From Sistotremastrum niveocremeum HHB9708 (lineage: Eukaryota; Basidiomycota; Agaricomycetes; Sistotremastrales; Sistotremastraceae): a stretch of 64,000 bases of DNA. Each line of letters begins with the position of its first letter. Positions within the stretch are counted from its first letter, which is position 1. Both the position numbers and the translations under genes were made by a program. This document shows positions 46,527-57,234 of this stretch, piece by piece. A model generated the notes under the pieces. It saw only the letters and a list, made by a program, of their open reading frames with translations. It was not told the origin of the DNA and made no database searches. The stretch covers positions 1,178,001 through 1,242,000 of the forward strand of contig KV419394.1 of assembly GCA_001630475.1 (NCBI GenBank). Direction: 5' to 3'.

Positions 46527-48320
46527 TCAGTCGTCATCGTCATTCCTCGCATTGTCCAAATTTTCCGCTTTTTCCATCATTCTTTCCACTATTAAGCTCG
46601 ATTAGTTGAGACGCGCGACTGGAATTTAACGAGACATACGATTGGAATATGCATAGTCAATCACTCCACGGCCGACGAGCCATTCCATGACGGCATCACC
46701 ATCATTGAGATCTTCAGGAGGTTCGGCATCTGTCTGATAAGAGAACGGAATGAACGCGCGCTCTGCGTTCTCTACGCCTTTCAGTCGCTGAACTTCGCCA
46801 TTCAGAATTTGGAAGAGGTTGTACTGTCAATGCATATTGGCAATCATAAAAGACCAAATGAAGGATTTCACTGACCTCCCAATGGGTGAACTCGTGGAAT
46901 GCTTGAACTCTCCGAGCGCAAAACCTGCCCAAGTGAAATTCATACCCAAGCCCGGATTCTTCCTCGTCTTCATCTCGGGGCAAAGCTTCGAAACCGAGTC
47001 TGTCATATGGCGTCCCACGAATCCTCCCATGGAGCTTCGAGAGCCGACGGGAATGACATGCTATACACCCATATACACCAAAGTCCATCGGGCTGACGTT
47101 AAGCTCCGGGTACTTTCTGAGCATGTTCTTGAACGACTTTTTCCACACTTGTGAAGTAATCGACTGATTGACGATACCTAACAACTTCTGTGAGATGTCA
47201 CGATGTGCCATCTGAAAGTATTCATCTGTGAACATGATCAGGTGATGTATGGGAAGACCCAGAGTGGGAGAAACAGCTACCTGTCAATAGATTTGACATA
47301 CAGTCATATCGCTCATGCGGTTCACGGCATGCGACATGGACAAACATCTGACACAAGATCTTGAATTTCTCAGAGAGATTGTTGTAGGAGTCTCTACTGA
47401 ATTGCATTGGCAGTTGCACTGTAAGTGGGCCGTCGTCTTCGATAAAGTCGTCTTCATCTTCATCCTCAGCATTTTCGTCCTCATCGACAAGGTCGATCAC
47501 TTCTGACCGATCGCTGCTTGGAACTTGATCTGGTCGAGCACCTGGGATGATATCATCATCCTGCGAGCTCTCTTCCCCTGTATCAGATTCGCCATCGTCT
47601 TCGTCACTGTGGTTTTCGGGTTCCGGCAACCCAAGCTTTTTACCTGCATAAGGGTTTATTGGAGGTAGAACAAGGGCCCAGAAAAACAGACGTTTAAGTT
47701 TCTCCAAGGTTTCCTGAAATTTACTCTTCTTATGTCGATCACGCATGCGAGTGTCCAATACAACTTTTGACTAAGGTTATCTTCAACAATCTGAGTGTCG
47801 ATCCAAGAGACATACTGTCTTCGTCAAGTTCCTCCAACAAATCTTCCTCGGGAGAGGGGGAACGGGAAGTTCGGGAAGCATTCTTTGGAGAACTGGTGCC
47901 TGCTGATTCTGAAGCATGAGCACTTTCTGAGACCCGCAGTCTTTTCACAGGCTTCATTCGAGTTTTAGGAGCCCGAGGAGACAGTGCTTCGTCATCGTCG
48001 CTGGAAACAAGTGCGGCCTGTGATCCATCTGCACTAGATGCAGAGCTAGAGATAGCACGCTTCTTCAGTCGTGAGGTCTGTACAGCTCCACGAGATCGTT
48101 TGGGTGGTGAAGGTGCGTCGTCCGAATCACTGGCTTCATCCTCAGGCTCGCTTGACACAGCTCGACGCTTAGAAGTTGTCGCAGGATTGACTATTGATTT
48201 CGCTTTCGCGGCCTGGCTACGAGTTACACGTGGTCCTGATGTCTGTGGAGGAACGTCGCGAAAATGGTCGTGGAGAGATGACTGTCGCTTGCTAACCTTA
48301 GGCATAGGGTCACGTGTCAT
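46527..48320 (-). CDS. DUF4211-domain nuclear protein
   Basis: Starts near 48320 (MTRDPMPKVSKRQ; the second Met at 48305 fits better) and ends NARNDDDD before the TGA at 46527-46529. The first half is disordered and basic/acidic with SPPKRSRG, KPVKRLR and long Asp/Glu runs (DEDENAEDEDEDDFIEDD). The second half is the DUF4211 domain: DEYFQMAHRDISQKLLGIVN, FGVYGCIACHSRRLSKLHGR, FHLGRFCARRVQAFHEFTHW, then AVMEWLVGRGVIDYAYSN. The CxxC plus later His/Cys could bind zinc. The domain is known from fungal nuclear proteins of unknown biochemical role. The last intron (GTATGT..AATAG) gives the final LERMMEKAEN exon. Its start is about 60 bp from that of DPM2, divergent. Confidence 0.8.
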
Positions 48321-48379
48321 AGCGCGCTGGCCTCTTTGACTGTGAGCCTGTTCTCTCTCCCTCGTCTTGTGTCGCGATT

Positions 48380-48756
48380 ATGGTCAGTGTTCTTGCTTAT
48401 CATCATGCTGTTGTGATATGCACAATCGAATGTCAGGGTGTCAGCGATAAAGCTCTCGGAGGTCTCATGTTGGCGACCGCCGGCATTGTTTTTACCTATT
48501 ACACGATCTGGGCTCTACTACTCGTGAATATTCTGTTCTTGGTACACGACTCCGAGCTGACGAGCACACCCCGAATTAGCCCCTCCTTCCATCCGATCAC
48601 CCAGTCCAAGACCTTTTTCCCTCACGAGAGTGGGCAGTGCGGCTGCCAGCATTCATCCTGCTTGTCGGAATATGTGGCATTGGCGGCTTTGTGGGTAATG
48701 TTGTCCTGAAGGAGAACCGAAAAAAGGCTCAGAAAAGGGCCTCGAAAAGTGCATGA
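48380..48756 (+). CDS. DPM2: Dolichol-phosphate mannose synthase regulatory subunit DPM2
   Basis: Three exons: 48380-48382 (the ATG alone), 48437-48523, 48580-48756; 88 residues. The mature reading is GVSDKALGGLMLATAGIVF, YYTIWALLL, a short lumenal loop HPVQDLFPSREWAVRLP, then AFILLVGICGIGGFVGNVVL and a Lys-rich tail KKAQKRASKSA. Two membrane helices and the loop PSREWAVR fit DPM2. It holds the catalytic Dpm1 and the Dpm3 tether in the ER membrane, where mannose is moved from GDP-mannose to dolichol phosphate for N-glycans, O-mannose and GPI anchors. A first exon of only the start codon is unusual but forced by frame and homology. Confidence 0.9.
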
Positions 48757-49068
48757 GAGGACTGGACTGCTCGAGACGCCAGTTGCAGGGACAGCGGACA
48801 GGATTGAAGGTGTTATTTATTCGTCAGGATACATCTTGTAATTTTGAGAGTCGGATCGTATGCATGGGATCGCACACTACATGTACAGCCCAAAAACATA
48901 TCTTTCATGTCGAATATTCTGAGTCCATGGTCAAAGTGTAGGGCACAGGCAAGCGCACGATCGAATCGGAAGCGAAGCTTGTTTTGCGGAAGCTAAAGTC
49001 TGGTCGAGCGACGTCAGCCTCTTATTTGATCTGGCACACGAGTCGACCAATCAGTCTCGGAGAGGCTT
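48757..49068. promoter_or_regulatory. DPM2 3' end and TRS120 promoter
   Basis: 312 bp between tandem plus-strand genes. I see no gene, repeat or clear motif. Confidence 0.35.
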
Positions 49069-52000
49069 ATGGAAAGCACACCATACGCATCTCTGGGATG
49101 TATACGCGTTCTGCTCGTCCCAGTAGGCTCTATTCGCCGAGCAACTTTCCAGAAATGGAGCGAAATCATAAAATCGTTCGAACATGTCCGTTTAGGAGAC
49201 ATACCTCCTGATGGCAGAGAGGACAAAGGTTCGCATTGCCTTCAAATAATAGCTTGTTATTAATGTCGCATAGCTCGCTTTATGCCCGCTGTACTTGCCC
49301 CAGGGCACATTCACCTGAGCTTCCAATCACACCCTCCTCCTCAATGGTACTACTCATTGTCCCTCTTTCGACCATCCGAATTTCCACTTGGTGTCATTGG
49401 AATTGCAGATGCATCTAGTGCGGATTCAGTGTCCTCGGTCTTGGCAGAATTCAACGCCTCTTTGAAAACCCTTATCCCCCAAGACTCGTTCTTTCCGCTC
49501 GCTACAAATCTATTTGCATTTGAGGAAGAGGATGGAACAGCGAGCATGGAAATTGGTGGATCACTTCCCGGTGCAGTCGTCATTCCGAGTGTCATGGGCC
49601 ACAAATCCATCTATATTGGAACGTTGATTGCGGAACTCTGTTCTCGTATCCTGAGTGGATTCTCAGACCTTGTGCGGATTCAGTCCCATTCCCGTCTACC
49701 TGTTATTAAATTCTCTCTAGACCCAATCGCTCGAAGTGGAAGCTGCCCTAGAATCACTCAATACCACGCTATTTCCTGCCTTCCCATATACCGTGAGTAG
49801 CCCGGTTGAAGAACGCAGCATTCCTATGAACCCACAGCAAGATGGTTTGAAGATTATTGTCGACCCCCCTAGACCTCCATCCGCTCCCATCAATCCTTCG
49901 ACCCTCCGACCGTTGGCCCCAAGCCCACTTAATATCACCCGCTCGGCGTCTACGCCAAACCGGCAATCTACACTAACAGTTAACACCACCAATAATAAAA
50001 ATCGCAATAGCGGTCTTAATCAGCTCTTGTCACATGGTCGACTATACAAGACATTGGGTGATTTGTTTCTGCTCGCTGGCCGTACTAGCGACGCCTCCAT
50101 CTGGTAGGTGAATTGAAAGATCAAGCAACTGGTCGAACTCACCTTTCGGGGACAGGTATAATCAAGCTGTGCCATTGCTGAAATCCGTTGCCGACGACGT
50201 CTGGCATGCCAGCGCGTTGGAGGGGTTGTGCATAATAACTGTACTGGACGCTTGGAACGTCGAGGCTGGTGTCGTACGTCCCTCCGAACCTATCCAAAAT
50301 TGAATGTCTTGTTTACATTCAACAGACTGGCTCCACCAGTAATTCGAATGAGCACTGGAACAGTCTCTCTGAAAAACTTGATCTCGCATCCAGCCTATAC
50401 GGCAAAGCTTATCCTAATTCTGAAATGGAAGCCACTCTCCTCACTCTTCTATACACCGATTCTGTCCTCCGACATACTCAACTTCTTTTTGCGATATGGG
50501 CCGGCAAAGGCTGGGGCTCATCCGCCTTTCAAACTATGCTGAATGGGAAGTTGCCGCCCATTTTCAAGGCTTCCGCGCCATCCGAGGCAGATATGTTCCG
50601 GATGTCTGCCATCACCAACATCAGCCGGTCCCAAATTTCGACGATTCTAGCTCGGGCGCATGGCCCGTTTATCATGCACCTCAAACACCATGACCGAATA
50701 CGAGTCCTTAGTTCGCAGAACCTGATATATCGATGTCTAGGATACAAAAGGAAGGAAGCCTTTCTGCTCCGAGAGACATTATCTGTTGTCATGGATCTCA
50801 TTGTCTCGGGACGCAGGACTAGCAGAACACCCAACCCGAAAACACCTCTCACCGGGCTTGGGATTTCGTCAGCTCAAACGGGAACCACATTCGAAGGATA
50901 TGGCACCATCGGAATACGCGAACTTGAAAACGTCGAAGGGAACCAAAGCATTCTGTCTATGGTCCACTATCTTTGCGGCATCCATGGCGTCGATCTTCAA
51001 GCAGTGAAGATTTTGGCCGGAGACGAAGAGGTGCATCATGCCAATGGGTCTACAAACGTGGAGGCAAACGATCTCCCCGTTGAACGGCCTCCATATGGCT
51101 GGGGAGAGCTCCAGGTTGGTGTTATCAGAGAAGCTGTCGCCATTGCGCAAGAACTGCCAGGTCAGATAATCGTTTCTCACTAGCTCGAAGATTTAATTCT
51201 CTATTCTCAATCAGATCACACCGCCATCGCACAATTTTCGTTAAGCGCGCTCAAGCTATATACGAATCATTTTTCTCCGGAGGAGCAACACCAGTTCTAC
51301 ATGTCGTCACAACGAGCTCTAACTACCGCAAGACGAAGAGGCGAAGATCGTAAGGTCGAATATTGGTCTGGGAATCCGATTCTGAGTCTAGAAATAACCT
51401 CGTTCGTTGCCGCACAATCTGGATTGATAACCCGCCTAATACACTCTCAGTCTACCTTTTGTCCGAATGCCCGTCGAAAGGATTTCGATTGCATCGATAT
51501 CTTCGTCGACGAGTACTGTAGCTCGTGTTGACCCGTTCATTTACAACCCTCGGACCAAGTCGACGTCTTCACAGGTAAGCACTTGGCAACATTCATGTCG
51601 CTTTAATTCGTTGACCAAACTTGTGACAGGCGCTAGCTGTCCAAAACGAACCAATTGAGATAGTCCTCACATTATATAACCCATTCCCGTTCGATTTCGA
51701 ATTGCAGAGCCTGAGTCTCCGGTATCTCGTCCTTACTTTCGGTGCGCTAGCGGTCATTGACGCGTTCTAGGACGACTGGTGTTTCGTTTCATTCACAACC
51801 GGTGACGCTTCAGCTTCCTCCAGCATCAGTGCACGTTACACAGTTATCGGGCACACCCCTCGAGGATGGTATCCTTACCATTCACGGATGCCTGATTCAA
51901 TGTCTACACGGAGCACCTCGTGAATTTGTCCTGGAATTGCCAACGGATGCCAAAGAAACAGATGCATCAAGGCGGACAAGTGGGCAACAGTTTGATTTAG

Positions 52001-53730
52001 AGCGCGTCAAATATTCGGGCTTGGAGGCTCGACCGCGCGAGAAGGACAAGAGACGATCAGGAGCTCCTGTACCAAATGCAAAGCCCGTTGTGAACGGCGT
52101 ACATGCATCGGGTCGATTCTTGCGCTGCACTGTAGTTCCAGAGCAGCCTTTGGTACAGATCAGACGAACGTCATTGAACCACGGGGCCGTCATGCTGTAT
52201 GAGGGTGAAAGGTACAACTAAGCAACCATCTTACTCGTCATTCTGACAGCTTCTTAGTTCTATCATTCGCTTAACTTTCGAGAATATCTCGGCGATTCCC
52301 GTGGACTTCATAGATCTTACTTTTGACGACTCTACTATAACCGCCACAAGAGAAGCCCTTTCAGACGGTTCATTGTCTACATTCGATGCACATGAGGCTG
52401 AGAATTCCTTGATCAACCGACCAGTATTTCAGTGGGAGCCCAACAATGCACCCGCGGGAATGGACCCCGGTCAAAAGATCACTATGTCCGTGACTTGCAC
52501 CGGCAAATTAGGATGGTATGATTTAATCGGTGATTTTCAGTGACGACACTAACTGGGCTCACCCAGTACATCCGGAACAGTGACTGTAGCTTATGCACGA
52601 ACGCAAAAGCGGAACAGTTCAAAAGAATCGTTCTTCACGCGGCAGATTGTGCTTCCGGTGCTCGTGACTGTGTATCATATCTTGGAGTGTCAAGCCATGA
52701 ATATCGTTCCTTATTCAGGGTTTGATGCTCCCGAGCTTCAAAAGTTGGATCAGGCGGATTCTGAATATCTAACGCGACTGCAAGAGGTTGAAGATCCTCA
52801 TGCCTGGTGCTTGTTTGTTATGGATGTCCGGAACGTCTATGGGTCTCCATTCGAGGTTGTCATTGAGAGAAATCAGAACGGTTGATTCAAATGTATTAAT
52901 CTGCTTTGACCGTCTGGCTCACTTTCCCGCAGGAGCATCCCCCGCCATCGTGACTGAGACGATATCCCCAGGTGCCACTCGAAGGTGTGCACACTTTGCG
53001 ACCGACTTGAAGTACCTACCTCCTGACTCGTAGCATAGGCTTGTCATCCCTCTACTGCGATTAAGTTTGCCGTCGCATGAAATCTCAAAACCGATCCCTT
53101 CATTGCTAGAGCGACAGTTCGTTGTAACACGTTCAGATCTTACAGCAGAGCAAGAGACGCTCCAGAGGGAGTTGTTCTGGCACCGGGAGGCTCTTTTGAA
53201 GTGCCTCAAGGCTCACTGGCGGGAAGCATCGGGAACTCGAACCGGTCTTCTTGATTTACGACGACAACGCCTTAGTTTACCAATGATGGAGGCTCTGCGG
53301 AGCAGCAACTTGCTCATACAGTTCTCAGTCACCGATAAACCCGACATACCTGATCAAGTTCTAAAATGGTCGCATCGGAAGGCTGAGGCTCAACCTGACA
53401 TATTCTCCTACCTTCGGATAAGAGTGATCAATGCCTCTCGTAAGAGTGACCAACCTGTTTCTCAACTACTCACTGAGTTTTCACCCAGTAAAATCATCCC
53501 TCTTGTGGCTCTCACTGACGCTTGAGCCACATGACTACGTTACATTTGGCGGGGTTCTGTCCGATATTCCATTGGGTCTAGTGGAAAGAGGAGGAACACA
53601 CGGAGTCGAAGTCCCAGTTTGCTTTTTGTCAAGCGGCACCTTTCATATCGGCGCAAGCGTTAGGGGCAAAGATCCGAACTCAGAGTCCTACTCAAGCTCT
53701 TTGACAGTAGTGGTCCATGCTTCGCCATAG
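49069..53730 (+). CDS. TRS120: TRAPP II complex subunit Trs120 / TRAPPC9
   Basis: Multi-exon, from MESTPYASLGCIRVLLVPVG at 49069 to VVVHASP at 53730. The N-terminal domain reads RVLLVPVGSIRRATFQKWSE, then IHLSFQSHPPPQWYYSLSLF and FRPSEFPLGVIGIADA, matching Trs120/NIBP. A TPR-like helical middle contains GRLYKTLGDLFLLAGRTSDA, the hallmark solenoid block, followed by AFLLRETLSVVMDLIVSGRR. The C-terminal third is beta-rich (Ig-like repeats): LTLYNPFPFDFELQSLSLRY-type strands, NHGAVMLYEGE, and GVLSDIPLGLVERGGTHGVE. Trs120 converts TRAPP to the TRAPPII form, the GEF for Ypt31/32/Rab11 at the late Golgi. I did not fix every internal border. Confidence 0.9.
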
Positions 53731-53845
53731 CCGTCACGGCGGGGTATGTTTTGAGTCATGATTTACAGGAACGATACATAGGTACATTCAGTGTGATCGA
53801 TAGCACCAAGGAAAGGGGTAAATTATGTATGTATATTATGTTGCA
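53731..53845. terminator. Shared 3' region TRS120 / VPS55
   Basis: 115 bp between convergent stops; AT-rich in the middle, nothing else. Confidence 0.35.
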
Positions 53846-54358
53846 TTAGAACTCTTCTGTCTCCTGCTTGAAAACCGACGAATAGGCAATAATCGTGCCA
53901 TAGACGAGGACGCCCCCAACAACTGACATGACGCACGCTTCTGGGCGAATGACTTCAGAATGCGCTAACACTCCTGGCAGTGCAAACCCAGTCACGATAG
54001 TGACGGCAGTAAGGAAATGGCCAAGGTCAATTGCACCGGATGATTCATATTCAGCTGAGAGTGCGTCTGGTGCGCAATGGGCGAAGACGGCGTTCGGTAG
54101 GGGGGCGAGCACAAATGTCAGTGCTGCATTACATTCAAGAAAATCAACGTTCCGGTATACATCGTGAAGTGCCATACACTACTCACCAACTAGTAATGGC
54201 AGCCAATTTGACCACAAGGCACATGAAAGGATCACCAGCAGGAAACCTGCGGCCAGGATGAATGAGAGTAGAATCACGGCTGCAGTTTTGGAGTTTAATC
54301 GGAATGCATTCTGGATCGACCGAGAGTAAAACGCACTTTTGATGCCCCCGATAGCCAT
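53846..54358 (-). CDS. VPS55: Vacuolar sorting protein Vps55 (LEPROT family)
   Basis: Exons complement 54187-54358 and 53846-54123, intron 54124-54186; 149 residues. Four membrane helices: AAVILLSFILAAGFLLVILS, LPLLVALTFVLAPLPNAVFA, GHFLTAVTIVTGFALPGVLA and ACVMSVVGGVLVYGTIIAYS. VLAPLPNA and TGFALPxVLAHSE are the strongest family motifs. Vps55 forms a complex with Vps68 and works in endosome-to-vacuole traffic; mammalian LEPROT also tunes receptor display. The ATG at 54356 is the first in frame and gives a standard-length cytosolic lead of about 25 residues. Confidence 0.92.
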
Positions 54359-54664
54359 TTGAACAGCGAAGGGAACAGTGCTGAACTTTGAACTGCGATG
54401 AACGACTGCGGGTGCAGCACTCGGGATAATGGCTTATTAGTCAGCAGCCTTAGCCGCAGGTGACGAAGCTACTGTATACACAGCAAGCAACTACATTTGC
54501 ACAGAACTCTATATCACTCCGAATAAAACCCTTGGGCATCGACATATGAGAAAATCAGATGATAAGTAACGGGACACAAGCAAGAAACGCCTCGAGTGAG
54601 AGACCCAAAAGGAGAGGGCACGCGACTGAAATATTGGTACAAGGCACGCTGAGAGCCACGTATT
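54359..54664. promoter_or_regulatory. VPS55 promoter and ELF1 3' end
   Basis: 306 bp between two minus-strand genes. It contains the VPS55 promoter; I see no clear element, RNA gene or repeat. Confidence 0.35.
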
Positions 54665-55170
54665 TCATTCCTCGTCGTCGGACTCGTCTCTTGCAATGGC
54701 GTGGGATCTGCTGGCGGAGGGTGCACTCCTGTACTGCTCCTTTTCTCTGGCTTCAGTCTCAGCATTCACATTATCGGCGGCATCTGAGATAGTAAGTTCA
54801 GTACTAGAAGAAAATAGAGTTCGTGGACGTACCCATCCACTCAGCGAAGACATCCACAGGTTCAGTCAGATCTGGACTCGAAGTCAAAGACTTGCAACTT
54901 GGATAGTCATGTGTCACCAACGGTTGATTTTGCTCTGATAAGTCTGCCCGCAGACTTTACAACTCAGAAAGCCTGTCCCCTCCTTCCTGTCGATCTTGAC
55001 TGAAACGGACTTGTCGTGGTGACAGAAAAGGCACGTAAAGGAGGTTTCTGTAGGAGGCAGACAATATAATGAGGCCACCCAAAGACGAAACCCAAGAAAA
55101 CTTACTAACCAAGGGGTTCCTTCCTCCGTGAAGCCTGGGGCTTGCGAGACGATTTTTTCCGTTTGCCCAT
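54665..55170 (-). CDS. ELF1: Transcription elongation factor Elf1 (ELOF1)
   Basis: Exons complement 55110-55170, 54922-55047, 54833-54871, 54665-54783; 345 nt, 114 residues. Start MGKRKKSSRKPQASRRKEPL is the basic RNA/DNA-facing tail. Next is the zinc ribbon, ETSFTCLFCHHDKSVSVKID and GFLSCKVCGQTYQ, with all four Cys of CxxC..CxxC, and then LTEPVDVFAEWMD, the most conserved block. The C-terminal extension is acidic (ARDESDDEE), as in fungi, and absent from human ELOF1. Elf1 rides with RNA polymerase II, bridges the DNA channel and helps passage through nucleosomes. Its ATG lies 90 bp from that of MOD5, divergent. Confidence 0.95.
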
Positions 55171-55260
55171 GCTCTGACCTGTTCGAGGTCACTAGTTAGT
55201 TCAAGTTCGAGCCTGAGCACGGCCAAACAAGAATAAACACTGGAAATTGATCTCCATGAC
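55171..55260. promoter_or_regulatory. 90-bp divergent spacer between ELF1 and MOD5
   Basis: The two start codons are separated by 90 bp only, so promoter elements are shared or overlap coding sequence. No TATA seen. Confidence 0.6.
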
Positions 55261-57064
55261 ATGAAATCTCCTTTCCATCCCCTCATCGCCATTGTGGGTA
55301 CCACTGGTGTATCGAAATCTCGTCTGGCTGTGGAATTAGCTCTGCATATTAAACTGAGACAGAATGCGAAGATTATCAATGCGGACGCCATGCAGGTCTA
55401 TGCAGGTCTTGATATCACTACGAATAAGATGACTCTGCAAGAACAACGAGGGATCGAGCATCTTCTCATGTCTTTCAAATCGCCGGGAGAACAATATGTT
55501 GTTGGACAGTGGGTGTCTGATGCAGCGAAGCTCATTGATGAGATGCACACGCAGCAAGAAGTCCCAATCGTGGTTGGCGGGACCGCCTATTGGATACAGC
55601 ATCTATTATTTCCCAACCGGCTCGCCTCTCTTCCCCTTGGGCATGAGGCATCCAACCAGCCTGCACCACTCTCTATCGAACTGAGTGACAGCATTCAGTC
55701 GCTTTCAACCCAATTGAAAGAAATCTGGACTTCGCTCCCTGCGTCCGCTCCTAGTGCATCCACCGATCCAACTGCTGCCCATGACCTCCACGCCTTGCTA
55801 TCCGCCATCGACCCGACAATTGCTTCGCGTTGGCACTGGAAGGACTCGCGAAAGGTCCTCACAAGTTTGCGAGTAGCTAAAGATCACGGCAAGAAGCCCA
55901 GCGACGTCCATGCAAATCAAGCAGCTGAAGTCGCTCCAAGGCAACTACGGATTTTTATTTCCCACGTTCAGCTATAACTTTCGACTAGGTATGACACCTT
56001 GATATTCTGGCTGTTTTCGGAGCCAGACATTTTGAACCCTCGCCTTGATGCCCGTGTTGATCAAATGTTGGAGGTGAGGCTTGCTCCCATCGCTCCCCGA
56101 GCTCAAGGCTCATTATTTCACTGGCAAGCAAGGTCTTTTAGAAGAAATACGTTCTGTTCGCGAGTTGGTCGAAGCAGGAACTTCTAGTGCCAGTGACACG
56201 GAAGCCAGCAATGCATCACCTCCGCCCGACTATACGCTGGGAATCTTCCAATCAATAGGTTGCCTATAGCGTCTTCAGTACTTTGGACGGTTTCTGAAGG
56301 TTATCATAGGATTTCGAGAATTTGATTTTTATCTTTCTAGTTCACCGAACGACAGCGAACAAGATAAGCGTTTCAGAGAGGCGGTGGATCTCATGAAATT
56401 GTCTACTCGTCAGTATGCCCGACGGCAGATAAAGTGGCTTCGGAGCAAGCTTCTCCCTGCTGTTAGGAGCTCTGATCGCACCAAGCTGTTTGTCCTCGAC
56501 GCCAATAGTCCGTTAATGTCTCATAAGACGACGTATCAAGCAATTCACATATCTATGTAGATTTAGGCGATGAATGGACTCGAGATGTGCGAGACGTGGC
56601 TCTTGACTTGACCGATCGTATGTCTGAATTTTCCCCCGGCGTTATGAACGCAACGGAACTTGACGCGATAGGGTTTCTGGATCGTGGTCAACTCCCTGAT
56701 CCAACCAGTTTGTCCTCTCTTGCGGCGCGGATCCTCATTTCTGAGGAGGATCACATGTCAGAGTGTGTACTTTTTTTCTTCTGGTACCAAGTCGATGCTA
56801 AAGGCGTTCACTAGTGGTGTAGAGTTAATACAGGCTCGCGGCCATATAATCTGTCCTACATGTACCACGGATCCTTCAAGACCCCTCATGGTAGAGCAAG
56901 GCGAACAATGGAATCTACACCAGCGCACCAGACGACACCGTCGAGCTCTTAAGAAGAAATATAGCCGTCGGGAGTCTCAAAACAATTCCGATGTTGAGTC
57001 TACTTCCTTGTTACCGCTTGGCGAAACGAAGAGGGACCCTTCGGAGGTGACCCAGTCGCCTTAA
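55261..57064 (+). CDS. MOD5: tRNA isopentenyltransferase Mod5 / TRIT1
   Basis: Starts MKSPFHPLIAIVGTTGVSKS. IPP-transferase motifs: the P-loop region (here GTTGVSKS in place of GTTGVGKS), INADAMQVYAGLDITTNK with the catalytic Asp, GIEHLLMSF, VPIVVGGTAYWIQHLLF, DSRKVLTSLRVAKDHGKKPS, then RYDTLIFWLFSEPDILNPRL, TRQYARRQIKWLRSKLLP and the C-terminal C2H2 finger CPTC..HQRTRRH, typical of eukaryotic enzymes. It transfers dimethylallyl from DMAPP to N6 of A37 in tRNAs that read UNN codons. One intron (55941-55988) has a GC donor, AAG|GCAACT. The Gly-to-Ser change in the P-loop is odd: all other motifs look intact. Confidence 0.9.
55941..55988 (+). other. GC-AG intron in MOD5
   Basis: Donor CCAAG|GCAACT, acceptor TTCGACTAG. 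Removal joins EVAPR to RYDTLIFWL as the family requires; read-through hits a stop (TAA at about 55975-55977). No in-frame GT donor nearby. Confidence 0.75.
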
Positions 57065-57234
57065 CGTTGGAGTGAGTGCTAGCTCTTCTTAATATCGATT
57101 GTTACATGCCATGCAGGCCGTGGTATACGTACAAGCATGGGGTTGAGGGTCTATAGTGACTACATGCGATAGATATTTATAAATAGCGAATACAAGAAAC
57201 AAGCTAATGAAGCAGCTATCGGTGTCCGCCCGGT
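57065..57234. terminator. Shared 3' region MOD5 / kinesin-5
   Basis: 170 bp between convergent stops, with an AT-rich centre (57165-57195). No other feature. Confidence 0.35.
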
